Positions 62,206-64,000 of a stretch of 64,000 bases of DNA are shown here, piece by piece. The notes beneath the pieces were generated by a model. That model worked only from the letters and a program-made list of their open reading frames with translations, had not been told where the DNA came from and searched no databases. Where the stretch lies: positions 228,233-292,232 of the forward strand of contig DASUYB010000089.1 of assembly GCA_036377595.1 (NCBI GenBank), given 5' to 3'. The position numbers and the translations under genes were made by a program. The stretch comes from Longimicrobium sp. (GTDB taxonomy: Bacteria; Gemmatimonadota; Gemmatimonadetes; Longimicrobiales; Longimicrobiaceae). Positions within the stretch are counted from its first letter, which is position 1; each line of letters opens with the position of its first letter.

Positions 62206-62469
62206 CTAAGCATCGGCGGCCTCGCGGAAGCGGTGGGCGGACTCGGCGCCGTAGTCCATCCCGTAGACGTCCTTCAGCTTGCGGATCAGCTCCAGCGACC
62301 GCTCGCCGAACGCGGGCTTGCTCTCGAACGCGTGCAGGACGATCCCCTCCAGCAGGTCGCCGAGGGACAGGTCGTGGTACTCGGCCAGCGCCTTGAGCAC
62401 CTTCACCATCCGCTTCTCCATCCGCACGCCCGTCTGAACCCGCTCGACGAAGATCCGTTCATCCGCCAT
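62206..62469 (-). CDS. Small ribbon-helix-helix-like protein
   Basis: An 87-residue protein: an N-terminal strand (IFVERVQTGVRMEKRMVKVL), then KALAEYHDLSLGDLLEGIVL and two further helices. Basic strand plus two helices near residues 8-45 resembles ribbon-helix-helix DNA-binding proteins, though the match is not certain. The ATG follows ACAGGAGCGAACG. A palindrome overlaps its -10, so autoregulation is plausible. It is directly upstream of the SRPBCC gene. Confidence 0.7.
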   Translation of the reverse strand: MADERIFVERVQTGVRMEKRMVKVLKALAEYHDLSLGDLLEGIVLHAFESKPAFGERSLELIRKLKDVYGMDYGAESAHRFREAADA

Positions 62470-62494
62470 CGTTCGCTCCTGTTCTGTACCTATG

Positions 62495-62527
62495 TACCAT
62501 GGTAACATCCACGCACGTTCGACGCAA
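62495..62527 (-). promoter_or_regulatory. Promoter with overlapping palindromic operator
   Basis: On the minus strand TTGCGT (62527-62522) and TACCAT (62504-62499) are 17 bp apart. The 10-bp palindrome TACCATGGTA (62495-62504) covers the -10. A GTACC direct repeat (62486 and 62494) adjoins it. A natural target for the small regulator gene downstream. Confidence 0.5.
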
Positions 62528-62546
62528 GAGTTCATAACGACAAGTC

Positions 62547-62622
62547 TCTCACAGCCACAGAGGGCACAGAGGTCACGGAGAACTAATCGCTGTTCTCCGT
62601 GACCTCTGTGCCCTCTGTGAGA
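62547..62622. repeat. 3' palindrome family, copy 10
   Basis: TCTCACAGCCACAGAGGGCA and the complement ending TGCCCTCTGTGAGA face each other around GGAGAACTAATCGCTGTTCT. It lies 17 nt after the gyrA/parC-type stop (minus strand). Confidence 0.85.
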
Positions 62623-62639
62623 TTCCTTCTTTTTGGTGA

Positions 62640-64000
62640 TCAGCCGAAGAGGTCCAGTTCGTCTTCGGCAGATGAGTCGCCCTCGGTTGGCTCCGGATCG
62701 GAGGGCTTCGAGCCGTTGGAGGAGGGCGGGGGGACAACGTCCTCGATCTCCTCCTCCACCTCCGCGACGATCCCCTGCTCGCTGTCCCCTGTCCCCTGTC
62801 CCCTGTCCCCTGAAGTCACCGGCTCGTCTTCGTCGGGAGACTCGGGAAGCTCGCGCTCGGCCACGTGCGTGACGTCGACGATGCGCTCGCTGCCGGAGAT
62901 GGCCACGGCCTTCTCCGCGGCGCCCGCGCGGCCGGTCTTCGGCACGGCGTCGGGCTTCACGCGCACCGCGCGGCCGCCGCTGGTGACGGCCATCAGGTCC
63001 TCGCCCGGGTGCACCTCGCGCGCGGCGGCCACCTCGCCCGACTCCTTCGACGTCGCCACGAGCGGCGTTCCCATCCCCCCGCGCCCCTGCGGCTGCAGCT
63101 CGTCGAGGGCCACGCGCTTGGCCCAGCCGCGCTCGGTCACCACGCACAGCTCGCCGCCCTCGCGCCGCGCGACGGCCATCCCCACCACCATCTCGCCGTC
63201 CTTCAGCTTCACCCCGCGGACGCCCTGCGCCACGCGGCCCATCATCGGCACCTCGGCCTCGGGGAAGCGGATCGCGCGGCCGCCGCGGGCGACCAGGATC
63301 ACCTCGCCCTCGCCGTCGGTCACCCGCACGTCGAGGACGGCGTCCTTCCCCGTCAGCTTGATCGCCTCGATTCCCCCGGCCCGCGCGTTGGCGTACTGCT
63401 CGAGCCCCGTCCGCTTGATCGTCCCCTCCGCCGTGGCGAACAGCACCGAGCGGTCGGCGCGGAACTCGTGGACCACGTGCACCGCGGCCACGCCGGCCTT
63501 CTTCCCCAGCTCGAACAGCTGCCCCAGCGCCTTGCCGCGCGCGGTGATCCCCGCCTCGGGCACGTCGCGCACGGCCAGCCCGTACGCCTTGCCGTCGGTC
63601 GAGAAGACGAGGAGCGTGTCGTCGGTGCTGGCCACGAAGGCGCGCTCCACGAAGTCGTCCTCGTAGCGGTCCAGCGCGATCCGCTTCCCGGCCGTCATGC
63701 TGCGCTGGTACACGGCCATGGGGATCTGGCGGACGTACCCCTCGCGGCTGACGGTGACCACCACGTGCTCGGCCGCGAGCATGTCCTCGAGCTTCACCGA
63801 CTTCTCGTTCTCGAAGATCTTCGTCCGCCGCGGGTCGGCGTAGCGGTCGGCCAGCTCGCGCAGCTCGCCGCGAATGAGGTCGAGCTGCTTCTCCGGGCTG
63901 GCGAGAATCGCCTCCAGCTCCACGATGCGCGCCTCGAGCTCGTCCAGCCGCTCGCGCAATTCCCGGCCTTCCAGCTGCGTCAGCCGCGAGAGGCGCATCG
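62640..64000 (-). CDS. DNA gyrase/topoisomerase IV subunit A, C-terminal part
   Basis: The last ~453 residues of a type IIA topoisomerase A subunit; the gene continues beyond the window. A coiled-coil end of the catalytic core (TQLEGRELRERLDELEARIV, ERELRELADRYADPRRTKI-like) is followed by the beta-pinwheel: VVVTVSREGYVRQIPMAVYQ, EDDFVERAFVASTDDTLLVF, and later QGRGGMG, a GyrA-box-like sequence. The usual position of the box (QRSMTAGKR) is degenerate, so GyrA versus ParC is unsettled. The last ~75 residues are acidic and low-complexity, including four TGTCCCC units (62783-62810), and end in DELDLFG. Confidence 0.9.
   Translation of the reverse strand, partial: MRLSRLTQLEGRELRERLDELEARIVELEAILASPEKQLDLIRGELRELADRYADPRRTKIFENEKSVKLEDMLAAEHVVVTVSREGYVRQIPMAVYQRSMTAGKRIALDRYEDDFVERAFVASTDDTLLVFSTDGKAYGLAVRDVPEAGITARGKALGQLFELGKKAGVAAVHVVHEFRADRSVLFATAEGTIKRTGLEQYANARAGGIEAIKLTGKDAVLDVRVTDGEGEVILVARGGRAIRFPEAEVPMMGRVAQGVRGVKLKDGEMVVGMAVARREGGELCVVTERGWAKRVALDELQPQGRGGMGTPLVATSKESGEVAAAREVHPGEDLMAVTSGGRAVRVKPDAVPKTGRAGAAEKAVAISGSERIVDVTHVAERELPESPDEDEPVTSGDRGQGTGDSEQGIVAEVEEEIEDVVPPPSSNGSKPSDPEPTEGDSSAEDELDLFG
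62783..62810. repeat. Four exact 7-bp tandem units inside a gyrA/parC-type gene
   Basis: TGTCCCC repeats four times without error. The same unit occurs in intergenic copies near 15453-15473 and 15709-15722. Because 7 is not a multiple of 3, gain or loss of one unit would shift the frame of the last ~48 codons. Confidence 0.85.

Overview
The window is a GC-rich bacterial chromosome segment with almost no AT-rich islands. Many genes start with GTG or TTG, and there are many secreted or lipid-anchored proteins, outer-membrane barrels and long palindromic repeats placed 3' of genes. Gene content (BamA-type surface protein, FadL-type porin, TonB-type domain, DUF3618 and LEA-like proteins, M28/M1/M61/M57 peptidases) and these repeats fit a Gemmatimonadota bacterium, most likely Longimicrobiaceae. 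That placement is inference from style and memory; no 16S gene is present and no search was run.

Layout. 0-6.2 kb: end of a membrane transporter, uppP, a small orphan gene, a nested inverted-repeat element, convergent secreted peptidases (M28, M1) and a DUF4112 membrane protein. 6.3-13.7 kb: a DUF4082 lipoprotein with a clear sigma70 promoter, a VOC protein, a secreted isoaspartyl peptidase, a large CHAT (caspase-like) protein and a PQQ-type sugar dehydrogenase translationally coupled to a DUF2007 protein. 13.9-19.3 kb: a PlsB-like acyltransferase, a LEA14-like lipoprotein, and a two-gene operon joining a ferritin-like/11-mer-repeat protein to a DUF3618 protein with repeated acidic strands. 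19.4-25.3 kb: BamA/TamA-like barrel protein, TPR protein, beta-sandwich lipoprotein and an NtrC-type regulator. 25.8-34.1 kb: M61 peptidase coupled to glutaminyl cyclase, a TPR exported protein, and a substrate-binding lipoprotein coupled to a chemoreceptor. 34.5-39.4 kb: a Gly/Ser protein with an amphipathic 11-mer core, acyl-CoA dehydrogenase, S1/P1 nuclease and an orphan gene.

39.7-46.3 kb: a kinase-fold/TonB fusion with missing catalytic residues, a VapBC-like toxin-antitoxin pair, a thioesterase overlapping an HD phosphohydrolase, and a GAF histidine kinase. 46.7-48.7 kb: promoter, yybP-ykoY manganese riboswitch, TerC exporter and SCO1-like protein. 48.8-55.2 kb: SemiSWEET-like protein, FadL-type porin with an SGNH lipoprotein, M57 peptidase, SufE-like protein, and cytochrome c lipoprotein coupled to a membrane protein. 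55.4-62.5 kb: beta-sandwich lipoprotein followed by a TPR/HD-GYP protein, IspH, a degenerate GT51 protein convergently overlapping an NTF2-like lipoprotein, an unknown protein, and a small regulator/SRPBCC pair. 62.6-64 kb: the 3' part of a gyrA/parC-type gene whose acidic tail contains a 7-bp tandem repeat.

Themes. Most genes are monocistronic or in two-gene coupled units (ATGA or TGATG overlaps). Ten copies of one palindrome family lie directly after stop codons, often between convergent genes, and probably serve as terminators or mRNA-end structures. The least explained protein-level signals are the 11-residue repeat proteins, the pseudokinase-TonB fusion, the CHAT protein, and the twice-occurring lipoprotein-then-TPR arrangement. 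No CRISPR array, phage, insertion sequence, rRNA or tRNA gene was seen.
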